A DNA stretch of 64,000 nucleotides from contig NZ_NOIG01000005.1 in the NCBI RefSeq assembly GCF_002245625.1, forward strand, positions 124,001 to 188,000, given 5' to 3'. This document shows positions 26,528-35,794 of the stretch, piece after piece. This DNA is from Acidovorax kalamii. GTDB lineage: Bacteria; Pseudomonadota; Gammaproteobacteria; Burkholderiales; Burkholderiaceae_C. Each line of letters opens with the position of its first letter. Position 1 is the first letter of the stretch. The notes under the pieces were generated by a model. The model was not told the DNA's origin and did not search any database. It saw only the letters and a program-made list of their open reading frames with translations. The position numbers and the translations under genes are program-made.

Positions 26528-29317
26528 ATGAAACGATCCGACAAGGACCAGCCCCTGATCGACGACATCCGCCTGCTCGGGCGCATTCTGGGCGACGTGA
26601 TCCGAGAACAGGAGGGCGTGGCCGCGTATGAGCTGGTGGAGCAGGTGCGCAAGCTCTCCGTCGCTTTCCGCCGCGACGCCGATCAGGAAGCCGACCGCGC
26701 GCTCAAGAAGCTGCTCAAGTCCCTGTCGGGCGACCAGACGGTGAGCGTGATCCGCGCCTTCACCTACTTCAGCCACCTGGCCAACCTCGCCGAAGACCGC
26801 CACCACATCCGCCGCCGCGCCGTGCACGAGCGCGCAGGTGACACGCAGGAGGGCAGCATCGAGGTCGCCCTCTCGCGCCTGCGCTGGGCTGGCATTGCGC
26901 CCAAGACCATCTCGCAGACGCTGGCAGGCAGCTACGTAGCCCCCGTGCTCACCGCCCACCCCACCGAGGTGCAGCGCAAGAGCATTTTGGATGCCGAACG
27001 CGACATCGCCCAACTGCTGGCCACGCGCGACGACATACAGGTGCGCGCGCAGCTCTACAACAGTGCCAAGGACGCGCTCACCCCGCGCGAGCTGGCCGCC
27101 AACGAAGCCCTGCTGCGCGCCCGCGTGGCCCAGCTGTGGCAAACGCGCCTGCTGCGCTACAGCAAGCTCACCGTGGCCGACGAGATCGAGAACGCGCTGT
27201 CGTATTACGAAGCGACCTTTCTGCGCGAGATCCCCAAGATCTACGCCGACCTCGAAAGCGAACTCGGCCAGTACCCTGTGCACAGCTTCTTGCGCATGGG
27301 CCAGTGGATCGGTGGCGACCGCGATGGCAACCCCAACGTCACCGCGCAGACCCTGCAGTACGCGCTGAGCCGACAGGCCGAAGTGGCCCTGCGCCACTAC
27401 CTGACCGAGGTGCACTACCTGGGCGGTGAACTGTCACTGTCCGCCCGCCTGGTGCAGGTGTCGGCCGAGATGGAGGCCCTGGCCCAGCGCTCGCCCGACA
27501 CCAACGAGCACCGCGTGGACGAGCCCTACCGCCGCGCACTCACGGGCATCTATGCACGTCTGGCCGCATCGCTGAAAGAGCTGACCGGTGGCGAGGCCGC
27601 GCGCCATGCCGTGGCGCCACAAAACGCCTACGCCAGCGCTGAAGAGTTCCTGGCCGACCTGCGGGTGATCGAAGCATCGCTGCAGTCGCACCATGGCCAG
27701 GCCCTGGCCGCAGAGCGCCTGCACCCGCTGATCCGCGCCGTGCAGGTGTTTGGCTTCCACCTGGCGACGGTGGACCTGCGCCAAAGCTCCGACAAACACG
27801 AGGAGGTGGTGGCCGAGCTGCTGGCCAAGGCGCGCATCGAGCCAAACTATGCGGGCCTGCAGGAAGCCGCCAAGCGTGCGCTGCTGATCAAGTTGCTCAA
27901 CGACGCGCGCCCGTTGCGCGTGGTGGGCGCCGAGTACTCGGCCCACACGCAGGGTGAGCTTGCCATTTTCGAAACTGCCCGCGTGATGCGCGAGCGCTTC
28001 GGCCATGAAGCCATCCGCCACTACATCATCAGCCACACCGAAACGGTGAGCGATTTGCTGGAAGTGCTGCTGCTTCAAAAGGAAGTGGGCCTGATGAGCG
28101 GCACGCTCGATGCCGAATCCAAGAACCACCTCATCGTGGTGCCGCTGTTCGAAACCATCGAAGACCTTCGCAACGCCGCGCCCATCATGCGCGAGTTCTA
28201 CAGCCTGCCCGGCGTGGCGGCCCTGGTGCAGCGCAGCGGTGGCGAGCAGGACATCATGCTCGGCTACAGCGACAGCAACAAGGATGGCGGCATCTTCACC
28301 AGCAACTGGGAGCTGTACCGCGCCGAGATCGCCCTCGTCGAACTCTTCGACGAACTCGCCACCACCCACGGCATCCAGCTGCGCATGTTCCATGGCCGGG
28401 GTGGCACTGTGGGCCGTGGCGGTGGCCCGAGCTACCAGGCCATCCTGGCGCAGCCCCCCGGCACCGTGCGCGGCCAGATCCGCCTGACGGAGCAGGGCGA
28501 GGTGATTGCCTCCAAATACGCCAACCCCGAGATCGGCCGCCGCAACCTCGAAACCCTGGTGGCTGCCACGCTCGAAGCCACGCTGCTACAGCCCACCAAG
28601 CCCGCGACCAAGGCCTTTCTGGATGCCGCCGCCCAGCTCTCGCTGGCCAGCATGGGCAGCTACCGCGCGCTGGTGTACGAGACGCCCGGCTTCACCGACT
28701 ACTTCTTCAACTCCACGCCCATCCGCGAGATCGCTGAGCTGAACATCGGCTCGCGCCCCGCCAGCCGCAAGGCCAGCCAGAAGATCGAAGACCTGCGCGC
28801 CATCCCCTGGGGCTTCAGCTGGGGCCAGTGCCGCCTCACACTGCCGGGCTGGTTCGGTTTTGGCTCGGCGGTGGAGGCCTTCATCAACACCGAAGGCAAG
28901 GACCCCAAGGCCCAGCTGGCCCTGCTGCAGAAGATGTACCGCCAGTGGCCCTTCTTCCGCACCCTGCTGTCCAACATGGACATGGTGCTGGCCAAGAGCG
29001 ACCTGGCCCTGGCCTCGCGTTACAGCGAACTCGTGACGGACGCGCGCCTGCGCAAGAAGGTGTTCACCGCCATCGAGGCCGAGTGGCAACGCACGGCCGA
29101 GGCGCTGACCCGCATCACGGGCGACAAGCAGCGCCTGACGCACAACACGGCGCTGGCGCGCTCCATCAAGCACCGTTTCCCGTACATCGACCCGCTGCAC
29201 CACTTGCAGGTGGAGCTGGTGCGCCGCTGGCGCGCCGGGCAGGGCGACGAGCGGGTGCAGACGGGTATCCACATCTCCATCAACGGGATTGCGGCCGGGC
29301 TGCGCAATACGGGCTGA
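26528..29317 (+). CDS. ppc: Phosphoenolpyruvate carboxylase
   Basis: A 929-residue enzyme that forms oxaloacetate from PEP and bicarbonate, refilling the TCA cycle. Hallmarks are [13 protein letters not shown] (catalytic His), [39 protein letters not shown] (mobile loop) and a C-terminus in RNTG, where the family ends in the allosteric-site NTG. The start ATG 26528 has CCGGAG upstream with a slightly long spacing. It is divergent from hemC across 131 bases. The gene has normal length and is probably monocistronic. Confidence 0.96.
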   Translation: MKRSDKDQPLIDDIRLLGRILGDVIREQEGVAAYELVEQVRKLSVAFRRDADQEADRALKKLLKSLSGDQTVSVIRAFTYFSHLANLAEDRHHIRRRAVHERAGDTQEGSIEVALSRLRWAGIAPKTISQTLAGSYVAPVLTAHPTEVQRKSILDAERDIAQLLATRDDIQVRAQLYNSAKDALTPRELAANEALLRARVAQLWQTRLLRYSKLTVADEIENALSYYEATFLREIPKIYADLESELGQYPVHSFLRMGQWIGGDRDGNPNVTAQTLQYALSRQAEVALRHYLTEVHYLGGELSLSARLVQVSAEMEALAQRSPDTNEHRVDEPYRRALTGIYARLAASLKELTGGEAARHAVAPQNAYASAEEFLADLRVIEASLQSHHGQALAAERLHPLIRAVQVFGFHLATVDLRQSSDKHEEVVAELLAKARIEPNYAGLQEAAKRALLIKLLNDARPLRVVGAEYSAHTQGELAIFETARVMRERFGHEAIRHYIISHTETVSDLLEVLLLQKEVGLMSGTLDAESKNHLIVVPLFETIEDLRNAAPIMREFYSLPGVAALVQRSGGEQDIMLGYSDSNKDGGIFTSNWELYRAEIALVELFDELATTHGIQLRMFHGRGGTVGRGGGPSYQAILAQPPGTVRGQIRLTEQGEVIASKYANPEIGRRNLETLVAATLEATLLQPTKPATKAFLDAAAQLSLASMGSYRALVYETPGFTDYFFNSTPIREIAELNIGSRPASRKASQKIEDLRAIPWGFSWGQCRLTLPGWFGFGSAVEAFINTEGKDPKAQLALLQKMYRQWPFFRTLLSNMDMVLAKSDLALASRYSELVTDARLRKKVFTAIEAEWQRTAEALTRITGDKQRLTHNTALARSIKHRFPYIDPLHHLQVELVRRWRAGQGDERVQTGIHISINGIAAGLRNTG

Positions 29318-29506
29318 TCGCCCGCGCTTCTTCATCCGTTTTGCCACCAGCGCCAGCGCGCGCTAGCATGGCCACCGGGGCGCTGTAGTGCCCTTGGCGG
29401 GGGCTTGGCAGCAGGCCCCGGCTACCGGCGCGGGGTAGCCACTGTGGTGGCGCGGCCCTGCGGTGCGTTGTCATGGTGGTGGCTCGTCGCTAACGGGCCG
29501 GGAGGC

Positions 29507-31636
29507 ATGGCTTTGGGCAGGGATCTGGCGGCCTGGAGGGTGTTGCTGTCGCACCGGCTGGAGGCCGTGGCGCGCGCCGATTCGATGCGGGCCATCCGCG
29601 AGGGGTTGCTGTGGGTGTTGCCCTGCCTCATGGTGTCGGCCGTGTTCCTCGTGCTGTCGGTGGTGGCCGGTGTGCTGGGGCTGCCGCCTGCGGTGGGCGA
29701 CATGCTGGCGGGGCTGCATGGCGAAATCAGTCGCATCCTGCCGCTGCTGATTGCTGCTTCGATTGGCTACATGCTGGCCATTCGCCACCAGTTGCCACGC
29801 CTTCCGGTGGCTTTTCTGTGTTTTGTGTACGTGGCGCTTGCGTCATATCAGCTCAGCGGGCAGCCGCGCGCCGCTGCCACACTGGTGCTGTTCATCGCGA
29901 TTGCCTCGCCGCTCATCAATGTGCCGCTGATGGCCCGGCTGATGCGGTTGCGCTGGCTGCAGGTGTCCCGGGGGGCGCTGGTCAGCGACAACGTCGAGGA
30001 CGCGGTGAACATGGTGGTGCCCGGCATCGTCACGGCTGCGCTGCTGGCGGCGGTGCTGGCGCTGTTGCAGCAATGGTCGGGCCTGGCGCAGTGGAGCCTG
30101 CCCATGGACATGGTCGATCCCGACCGGCCCTACTTCAACGCCGTCGTGCTCACCGGCATGAACTCGCTGCTGTGGTTCTTTGGCATCCACGGCTATCACG
30201 CGCTCCAGCCCCTGTTCCAGGTGCTGGAGCAGGCCGTGGGCTGGAACGCCATCGAGCTGCTGACCGACCAGGTGCCCCAGTACCCGCTGAACGCGGGGTT
30301 GCTGGGGGCGTTTGCCTTTATCGGGGGCGCGGGTGGCACCTTGTCGCTCGTGGTGGCCGTGCTGTGGCGGGTGCGCAGCCCGGGGCTGCGCCTGTTGGCG
30401 GTGGCCAGCCTGCCCATGGCCTTGCTGAATGTGAACGAGCTGCTGCTGTTCGGCATCCCGTTGATCCTGAACCCGCGCCTGCTCGTTCCTTTCATCCTGG
30501 TGCCTGCGGTCAACGCCTGCCTGGCGCTGGCGGCCGTGCAGACGGGCTGGGTGCCCATGGCCACCGTGCCCATGCCCCTGAACGCCCCGGTGGTGTTCAA
30601 TGCCTACGTCAGCACCCAGGGGGCCTGGTCCGCGGTGGCCTTGCAACTGGCCCTGGTGCTGCTCGGGGCCTGTATCTATGCACCGGCTGTGCGTGCGCTG
30701 GAGCGCCACCATGCCACCACCGTGCACCTGCCAGGGCTGGACACCACGTTCACGCGGCTGCAGGAGGAGGGGAGCCTCTACGCCCACGACCCCATCGTGG
30801 TGGCACAGCAGGGCCAGGCCCGCAGGGACGACCTGGTGGCCCGGGTGCGCCGCATGGGGGACTATGAGTTCTTCCTGGAGTACCAGCCGCAGGTGTCGCC
30901 GCGCACGGGCCTGTGTGTGGGGTGCGAGGCGTTGCTGCGCGCCCGCGACTCGCAGGGGCGGATCCAGTCGCCAGGGGCGTTCCTCGCCTGGTTGTCCGAG
31001 GCGGGGCTGATGAAGGAGGTGGACCTGTGGGTGGCGGCTGCGGCGCTGCGGCAGTACCGGCGCTGGCGCAATGCGGGCTTTGAGCTGCCGATTTCCATCA
31101 ACGTCACGGGGCCCACCCTCATGTCGCCCGCCCATTGCCAGCGCCTGGTGGCTTTGATCACGCCTGCGGCGGGGTGTATCAGCATCGAGATCACGGAGGA
31201 TGCTCTGGCGGCCGATGTGGCGCAGATGCGCGATGCCATTGCCCGGGTGCATGCCGTGGGCGCGAAGGTGTCCATCGACGACTTTGGCACCGGGTACTCG
31301 TCACTGAGTTATCTGCACGCCTTTGCGGTAGACACCATCAAGATCGACCGCAGCTTTGTGGTGACCAGTGCCGAGCCACAGGGTGCCCGCGTGCTGGAGG
31401 GCCTGCTGCATTTTTGCCAGAGCCTGGGGCTGGGCATGGTGGTGGAGGGCGTGGAGACCGATGAACAGCTGCAGGTGCTGCCCGCCTCCATCGACCTGCG
31501 CGTGCAGGGCTGGTATTACAGCCGCGCCCTGGCGGCAGACGACCTGCCGGCGTTTGTGCAGCAGTGCGCGCAGGGGGGGGCAGGCAAGGTGGCACCCGTC
31601 GTGCCTACTGCCCCAGCAGTTCGCCCACCGGTTTGA
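29507..31636 (+). CDS. PTS EIIC (cellobiose/lactose-type) membrane domain fused to an EAL phosphodiesterase
   Basis: A 709-residue protein. The first 440 or so residues form a multi-helix membrane domain that matches PTS EIIC of the lactose/cellobiose family: LLWVLPCLMVSAVFLV, LLWFFGIHGYHALQPL, FIGGAGGTLSLVVAVLWR, and LNVNELLLFGIPLILNPRLL, where the Asn-Glu pair corresponds to the EIIC sugar-site region. The C-terminal 250 residues are an EAL domain with EALLR (Glu near residue 474), EITED and DDFGTGYSSLSYL, so the catalytic residues for c-di-GMP hydrolysis look intact. No EIIA or EIIB is nearby. It probably senses a sugar or other ligand through EIIC. The start is uncertain: GGAGG lies too close to ATG 29507, and a TTG at 29405 is possible. 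Confidence 0.87.
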   Translation: MALGRDLAAWRVLLSHRLEAVARADSMRAIREGLLWVLPCLMVSAVFLVLSVVAGVLGLPPAVGDMLAGLHGEISRILPLLIAASIGYMLAIRHQLPRLPVAFLCFVYVALASYQLSGQPRAAATLVLFIAIASPLINVPLMARLMRLRWLQVSRGALVSDNVEDAVNMVVPGIVTAALLAAVLALLQQWSGLAQWSLPMDMVDPDRPYFNAVVLTGMNSLLWFFGIHGYHALQPLFQVLEQAVGWNAIELLTDQVPQYPLNAGLLGAFAFIGGAGGTLSLVVAVLWRVRSPGLRLLAVASLPMALLNVNELLLFGIPLILNPRLLVPFILVPAVNACLALAAVQTGWVPMATVPMPLNAPVVFNAYVSTQGAWSAVALQLALVLLGACIYAPAVRALERHHATTVHLPGLDTTFTRLQEEGSLYAHDPIVVAQQGQARRDDLVARVRRMGDYEFFLEYQPQVSPRTGLCVGCEALLRARDSQGRIQSPGAFLAWLSEAGLMKEVDLWVAAAALRQYRRWRNAGFELPISINVTGPTLMSPAHCQRLVALITPAAGCISIEITEDALAADVAQMRDAIARVHAVGAKVSIDDFGTGYSSLSYLHAFAVDTIKIDRSFVVTSAEPQGARVLEGLLHFCQSLGLGMVVEGVETDEQLQVLPASIDLRVQGWYYSRALAADDLPAFVQQCAQGGAGKVAPVVPTAPAVRPPV

Positions 31637-32888
31637 GGTCTTCCACGCGGTCGCACACCGCTTTCACGGCCATCATCACCGGGATGCCTAGCAGCAACCC
31701 CCACAGGCCCCAGAGCCAGCCCCAGGCCAGCACGCTCACGAAAACGGCCACGGGGCTCATGCTGCTGGCTCGGCTGGTGAGCCAAGGTGTGAGCAGATTG
31801 CCGACGATGGTGTGGATCACCAGCGATGCACCACCAACGGCCAGGGCCATGTCGAGCGTGCCGAACTGCAGGAAAGCCACCAGCGCCGATGCCCCTGTGA
31901 CCAGGGCCGAGCCGATGTAGGGCGCGAGGTTGAGTACACCGGCTGCCACGCCCCATACCGCCGCGTTTTGCAGGCCCAATGCCCAGTACGCCAGGCCGGT
32001 GGCCACGCCCACCAGCACGCTGGTGAACACCTGCAGCAGCAGATAGTGCTGGATCTGGCGGGTGATGTCATCGAGGACATGGGTGGTGACCTTGCGCCTC
32101 TCCAGGCTGGTGCCCGCGATGCGCAGCAGCTTGTCGCGCAGCAGGTTGCCCGAAGCCAGGGCGAAGAAGGTCAGGAAGACGACCACCATGAGCTGCCCCA
32201 GGGCCGACATAAGCCCCACGGTGCCACTCCAGAGGTAGTCGCGGATGTTGAAGGGCGGGCGCTCGACAATGACCCGTTGCACCCCCCGGCGTGGCGCGGC
32301 CGTGGCGCTGCTCTCGTTGGCCGCCTGTTCAAGCTGCGTGGCCGCCTTCTGCATGGTGTCCAGCGGGCTGCTGCCCCCGGCACGGGCCTTGAGGTTGTCG
32401 CGTACCTTCTTCGCGGCCACCGGCAATGAGTCCACCAGCTGAGCCGCGCCGTCGCTGAGCGACCAGGCGGCGCTGGCCAGCCCCGAGACCATGGCGATCA
32501 GCAGCGCGCCCGCCCCCAGCCAGCGCGGGATGTGCCAGCGGTACAAGATGTCCACTGCCGGCCGCAGCGCGGTGGTCAGCAGCAGGCTGAGCATGATCGG
32601 AATGAACACCGCGCTGGCCCAGTGCAGCAGCGCCACCGTTGCAAACAGCGCCAGCAGGGCAAGCGACAGGTTGCGCACGTCCACGGGCATGTGGAGGGTC
32701 AGGGGAGTCGATGGGTTGGCGGGAGTGTCTGCCGTGTGCTGCAGCGGTGGGGCTGATGTGACGGGCAGATGAAGATTGTTGCCTGGTAGATCCGCGGCGG
32801 GAGGTGTAGGGGTACAGCCGGGAGCGTCAGGGTTGTGCGATGTTGGCGCTGCGGGCGCATGAGGCGGTTCGGTGGGAGATGCTGTCAT
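31605..32888 (-). CDS. AI-2E family transporter (PerM/YdiK-like permease)
   Basis: A 427-residue membrane protein with about eight helices in the AI-2E pattern: an N-terminal pair (LSLALLALFATVALLHWASA, SLLLTTALRPAV), a long periplasmic loop, and a C-terminal cluster (YLLLQVFTSVLVGVATGLAY, LNLAPYIGSALVTGASALVA, FVSVLAWGWLWGLWGLLLGI). The first 80 or so residues are an unusual Pro/Thr/Ala-rich, probably disordered extension. The family covers exporters with varied substrates, so transport of autoinducer-2 is not implied. The 3' end overlaps that of the EIIC-EAL gene by 32 bases on the opposite strand. Confidence 0.88.
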   Translation of the reverse strand: MTASPTEPPHAPAAPTSHNPDAPGCTPTPPAADLPGNNLHLPVTSAPPLQHTADTPANPSTPLTLHMPVDVRNLSLALLALFATVALLHWASAVFIPIMLSLLLTTALRPAVDILYRWHIPRWLGAGALLIAMVSGLASAAWSLSDGAAQLVDSLPVAAKKVRDNLKARAGGSSPLDTMQKAATQLEQAANESSATAAPRRGVQRVIVERPPFNIRDYLWSGTVGLMSALGQLMVVVFLTFFALASGNLLRDKLLRIAGTSLERRKVTTHVLDDITRQIQHYLLLQVFTSVLVGVATGLAYWALGLQNAAVWGVAAGVLNLAPYIGSALVTGASALVAFLQFGTLDMALAVGGASLVIHTIVGNLLTPWLTSRASSMSPVAVFVSVLAWGWLWGLWGLLLGIPVMMAVKAVCDRVEDLKPVGELLGQ

Positions 32889-33018
32889 GGGCAGATTCTG
32901 ATGCGGCGGAAAAGGGGGCGGCAGGAGCCGGTCGCATGGAGTGTGGTCGGCGAAGTGTCGCGCAAATCCAGCTTTTTTTGACCAATAGGGCCTAGCGTAC
33001 GGGCATAGCATCGCGACT

Positions 33019-33855
33019 ATGCAATCTCATCATCTTCGCTCAATGCCTTCGCGTTGGGGGCGTAGGCCCTGGTGGCCTCTTTGGGGGCTGGCTTTGCTAG
33101 TCACGGGCTGTGCGGGGTTGGATGTGCCGCAGCCAGAGCGGCATGCGGTATCGGGGCAGAAGACATTGCAGGCGGTTCACCACTGGGACGTGCTTGCTGA
33201 CGATGTTGCTGTGCGCGTTACCGAAAAAGTCCGCGATTGGCCTGTGGGGGAGCATCCGATTTATGTCTCGGCAAAAGCAGACACCCGCTTCAATCAGGCA
33301 TTTCGCAGGCTGTTGATGAACAAGCTGGCAGATCGCGGAGTTGCTGTGACCACAGAGCCGGGTACGGTGCAATTGGTCGTTGATACGCAGGTGGTGCAGC
33401 ACATGCAACCCGGATCGAGTGTGTTGGACTGGATACCGTTGGCCTCAGGGGTGAGTGTGGCGCGCGATGGCGTTCATTTCCATGGTGCAAGCTCTTTCTA
33501 CCCACCTGGCAACGAGAAAGACGTAGGCGACAAAAAAATGGTCGGCAAAGTTGGCGCAGAAGGCGATGTGGTGGTGGCTTCTGGCAGCGCGTTTGGGGCC
33601 GCCGTGGCGGCAATGCAGATTCGCAAAACCCCAGCAGAGCCCGAAACACCCGTGGTGTATCCCCGTTTGGGGGCTCCGGCGCGGTCCGAGCTGCTGGTGA
33701 CTGCATCACTGGAGAGCGGCGGGCGTTTTTTGGGGGGTACATCGAATGTGTACTCCCTGGTGCATGACGATGCTTTGCTGTACCTGCCTGCAGAACCTCG
33801 CATGCAGGGAGCCGTGCCTACCTCGATCAAAACCTGGCGGGTGGTGAGCCCATGA
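33019..33855 (+). CDS. Lipoprotein of unknown function paired with a FlgO-like gene
   Basis: A 278-residue protein with a lipoprotein signal (RPWWPLWGLALLVTGC, Cys near residue 31). The mature part is beta-rich with a central Gly/Ala stretch (VVASGSAFGAAVAAMQI) that could insert into or lie on a membrane. It overlaps the FlgO-like gene by 4 bases, so the two are surely coexpressed. Its function is unknown. The pairing with an outer-membrane FlgO homologue and proximity to flhDC suggest a link to the cell envelope or flagellum, but this is inference. The start is uncertain: a second ATG nine codons later is possible. Confidence 0.75.
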   Translation: MQSHHLRSMPSRWGRRPWWPLWGLALLVTGCAGLDVPQPERHAVSGQKTLQAVHHWDVLADDVAVRVTEKVRDWPVGEHPIYVSAKADTRFNQAFRRLLMNKLADRGVAVTTEPGTVQLVVDTQVVQHMQPGSSVLDWIPLASGVSVARDGVHFHGASSFYPPGNEKDVGDKKMVGKVGAEGDVVVASGSAFGAAVAAMQIRKTPAEPETPVVYPRLGAPARSELLVTASLESGGRFLGGTSNVYSLVHDDALLYLPAEPRMQGAVPTSIKTWRVVSP

Positions 33856-34418
33856 TGTGGCGTTTGGCACGAAGTGGCTTGGGGTTTGCCGCAGCTGCGA
33901 CGGCATTTGCGCTGTCGGGTTGTGCCAGCTACTACTACGGTGACAACGGCTCGGGAGGAGGGGGTTCAGGTATGCCCCGAACGTCCATCATCGCGGCGAA
34001 TCACCACGCGGCAGACATGTTAGTCCAGAACGCGTCGCTGGACCCCCGTCACCCGGTGCTGGTCTCGACGCTGGTGAATGTGGATCGGCTGGGGGAGTCC
34101 TCCCGCATGGGCCGGATTTTTTCGGAGCAGATCGCCGGACGTCTTGTGCAAAGAGGTTTGCCTGTCACCGAACTCAAGATGCGCGAAAACCTTGTGATGC
34201 AGCGCGAGCAAGGCGAGTTGCTGCTGTCGCGGGAACTACGCGAGGTGAGCAGGGCGCACGATGCGCAAGCGGTGGTGGTGGGGACCTATGCTGTGTCGGC
34301 CACCGTCCTGTACGTCAGCATCAAGCTGGTCAAGCCGGACGGGAACCTGGTTGTGGCGGCGCACAACTATGCCGTGCCGATTGACGAAAACGTGCGCGCA
34401 CTCCTGTTTGGGCGGTAG
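33852..34418 (+). CDS. FlgO-family outer-membrane lipoprotein
   Basis: A 188-residue protein with a lipobox (GFAAAATAFALSGC, Cys at residue 24) followed by a Gly-rich linker and a FlgO-like domain (LVSTLVNVDRLGESSRMGRI, SEQIAGRLVQRGLPVTEL, HDAQAVVVGTYAVSATVLYV). In Vibrio, FlgO and FlgP are outer-membrane proteins needed for flagellum stability. Here the gene stands apart from any flagellar structural gene but next to flhDC. It is translationally coupled to the lipoprotein gene upstream. FlgO-like domains also occur in curli or polysaccharide loci, so flagellar function is probable but not proven. Confidence 0.82.
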   Translation: MMWRLARSGLGFAAAATAFALSGCASYYYGDNGSGGGGSGMPRTSIIAANHHAADMLVQNASLDPRHPVLVSTLVNVDRLGESSRMGRIFSEQIAGRLVQRGLPVTELKMRENLVMQREQGELLLSRELREVSRAHDAQAVVVGTYAVSATVLYVSIKLVKPDGNLVVAAHNYAVPIDENVRALLFGR

Positions 34419-34467
34419 GCTCATCGCAGCACGCCATGTTGTGCTGTGAAGGCTGGAAGAAGATTTC

Positions 34468-34499
34468 AAGCAAAAAGGCCGCTTGAGGGCCTTTTGCTT
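34468..34499. terminator. Bidirectional terminator between FlgO-like gene and flhC
   Basis: The stem AAGCAAAAAGGCC pairs with GGCCTTTTGCTT (one bulged A) around a short loop. A-rich and T-rich arms flank a GGCC core, so it can end both the rightward lipoprotein transcript and the leftward flhDC transcript. Confidence 0.75.
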
Positions 34500-34552
34500 G
34501 CGCATCGCGCAATCCGCCTATTTGCCGTTAGTCAGTCAAAGGTGCTTGCCAT

Positions 34553-35104
34553 TCAATGCAACATCAACGCACCCGCCGTCTTGCTCTTGCCCGCGCGCGC
34601 TGGCGGGTTGCACAGGCCGCAGGTGAAGTGGCGGTTCTCGTACAGCTCGGTCACAAACTGGCCGCTGCACTGTGCGCACTTGGTGCGGGTCAGCATGCCT
34701 GCATCCACAAACTTGACCAGGCGCCAGGCGCGGGTGAAGGACAGCAGAGGCTCGATCTCGGCGGTGGTGACCTGTTCGTTGTAGAGACGGTAGGCCTTGG
34801 TCAGCAACTCCACCGAATCCAGGTCCACGCCCTTGGACAGGTATTCGTAGATGTTCAGGAACAGCGAGCTGTGGATATTTTCCTGCCAGGTCAGGAACCA
34901 GTCGGTCGAGAACGGGAGCTGCCCCTTCGATGGCGACTTGCCCGCGATCTCCTTGTAGAGACGGATCAGGCGTTCATAAGACAGCGTGGTCTCCGATTCG
35001 AGCACCTGCATGCGGGCGCCCATCTGGATCAGCATGGCGGCGCGTTCGATCTGCTTGGATTCGTTCAAGACGCTCTTGACTGGGGCTTTGGCGGAGGTGG
35101 ACAT
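34553..35104 (-). CDS. flhC: Flagellar master regulator subunit FlhC
   Basis: A 183-residue subunit of the FlhD4C2 activator that switches on class II flagellar genes. The zinc site is complete: Cys143 and Cys146 in RTKCAQCSGQF, Cys162 and Cys165 in FTCGLCNPP. The N-terminal helical region (ERAAMLIQMGARMQVLESET) fits the family. It follows flhD with a 35-base gap. No motAB or che genes follow; the operon ends at the bidirectional terminator. Confidence 0.96.
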   Translation of the reverse strand: MSTSAKAPVKSVLNESKQIERAAMLIQMGARMQVLESETTLSYERLIRLYKEIAGKSPSKGQLPFSTDWFLTWQENIHSSLFLNIYEYLSKGVDLDSVELLTKAYRLYNEQVTTAEIEPLLSFTRAWRLVKFVDAGMLTRTKCAQCSGQFVTELYENRHFTCGLCNPPARAGKSKTAGALMLH

Positions 35105-35139
35105 GGCGGGCTTTCAGGCTGGATGAAGAAGGTTCGGGC

Positions 35140-35466
35140 TCAGAGCACTTCCGACACACGGCTGGCCATCAAAATGTTGGCGTGCAGCGTGTTGGTGGCT
35201 TCGTTGCCTACCTTCTTGGCCGAGTGGTTGGTCAGCAAGCTCCACACCAGGTTGTCGTCCACGCGGAAGCTGCACAGCAGCGTGTTGCGGGAGGCCAGCT
35301 TCATCACTTGCGCTGCAGACAGCGACGCGAGAATATCGGCAGACTCTTCATTCATGCCCAAGCGGAACACGGCTTCTGCCTTGTCCTGGCGAATCAGGGT
35401 CTGGGCCAGCATCAGGTAGGTGAGGTTGGCTTCGCGGATTTCGGCGAGGAGTTGTTCGTTGGTCAT
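35140..35466 (-). CDS. flhD: Flagellar master regulator subunit FlhD
   Basis: A 108-residue dimeric partner of FlhC. The start is ATG 35466 with AAGGAA 7 bases upstream; the frame is open further 5' but without a ribosome site. Family sequence is clear: LLAEIREANLTYLMLAQTLI, RQDKAEAVFRLGM, ILASLSAAQVMKLASRNTLL. It is the first gene of the operon, with a 174-base or longer leader to the rhodanese side. That is typical for flhD, where many regulators act, but no specific operator was recognised. Confidence 0.96.
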   Translation of the reverse strand: MTNEQLLAEIREANLTYLMLAQTLIRQDKAEAVFRLGMNEESADILASLSAAQVMKLASRNTLLCSFRVDDNLVWSLLTNHSAKKVGNEATNTLHANILMASRVSEVL

Positions 35467-35794
35467 GGCGGCTTCCTTTGTTCCAGTTCCCGGACCCTGC
35501 GTTGCCTGCTGGTTGCAGGTTTTGCGTGATCCGTTGAAATGGATTGTGAAACCGCCCCAATCAGAAATTAAGTCGGGGTTTGGCTGTGCCGCGTGTCTGG
35601 TTTTGCAGTGGCGCCTGTAGGAATTTACCTTACACGCCAATCAGGTGCCGACTGTCTTTTCATGGGGGCGCACTTGCTGCAATGGCTGGCGCAGGCCCAT
35701 GCGTTCTGCTCATGGTTTTGATAGCACCCGCAAACCCCTCTTTTTTGCGCTTTTGCAACCCTTGGCGCCTGATAACCGCTGACGCGAGCGCTGC

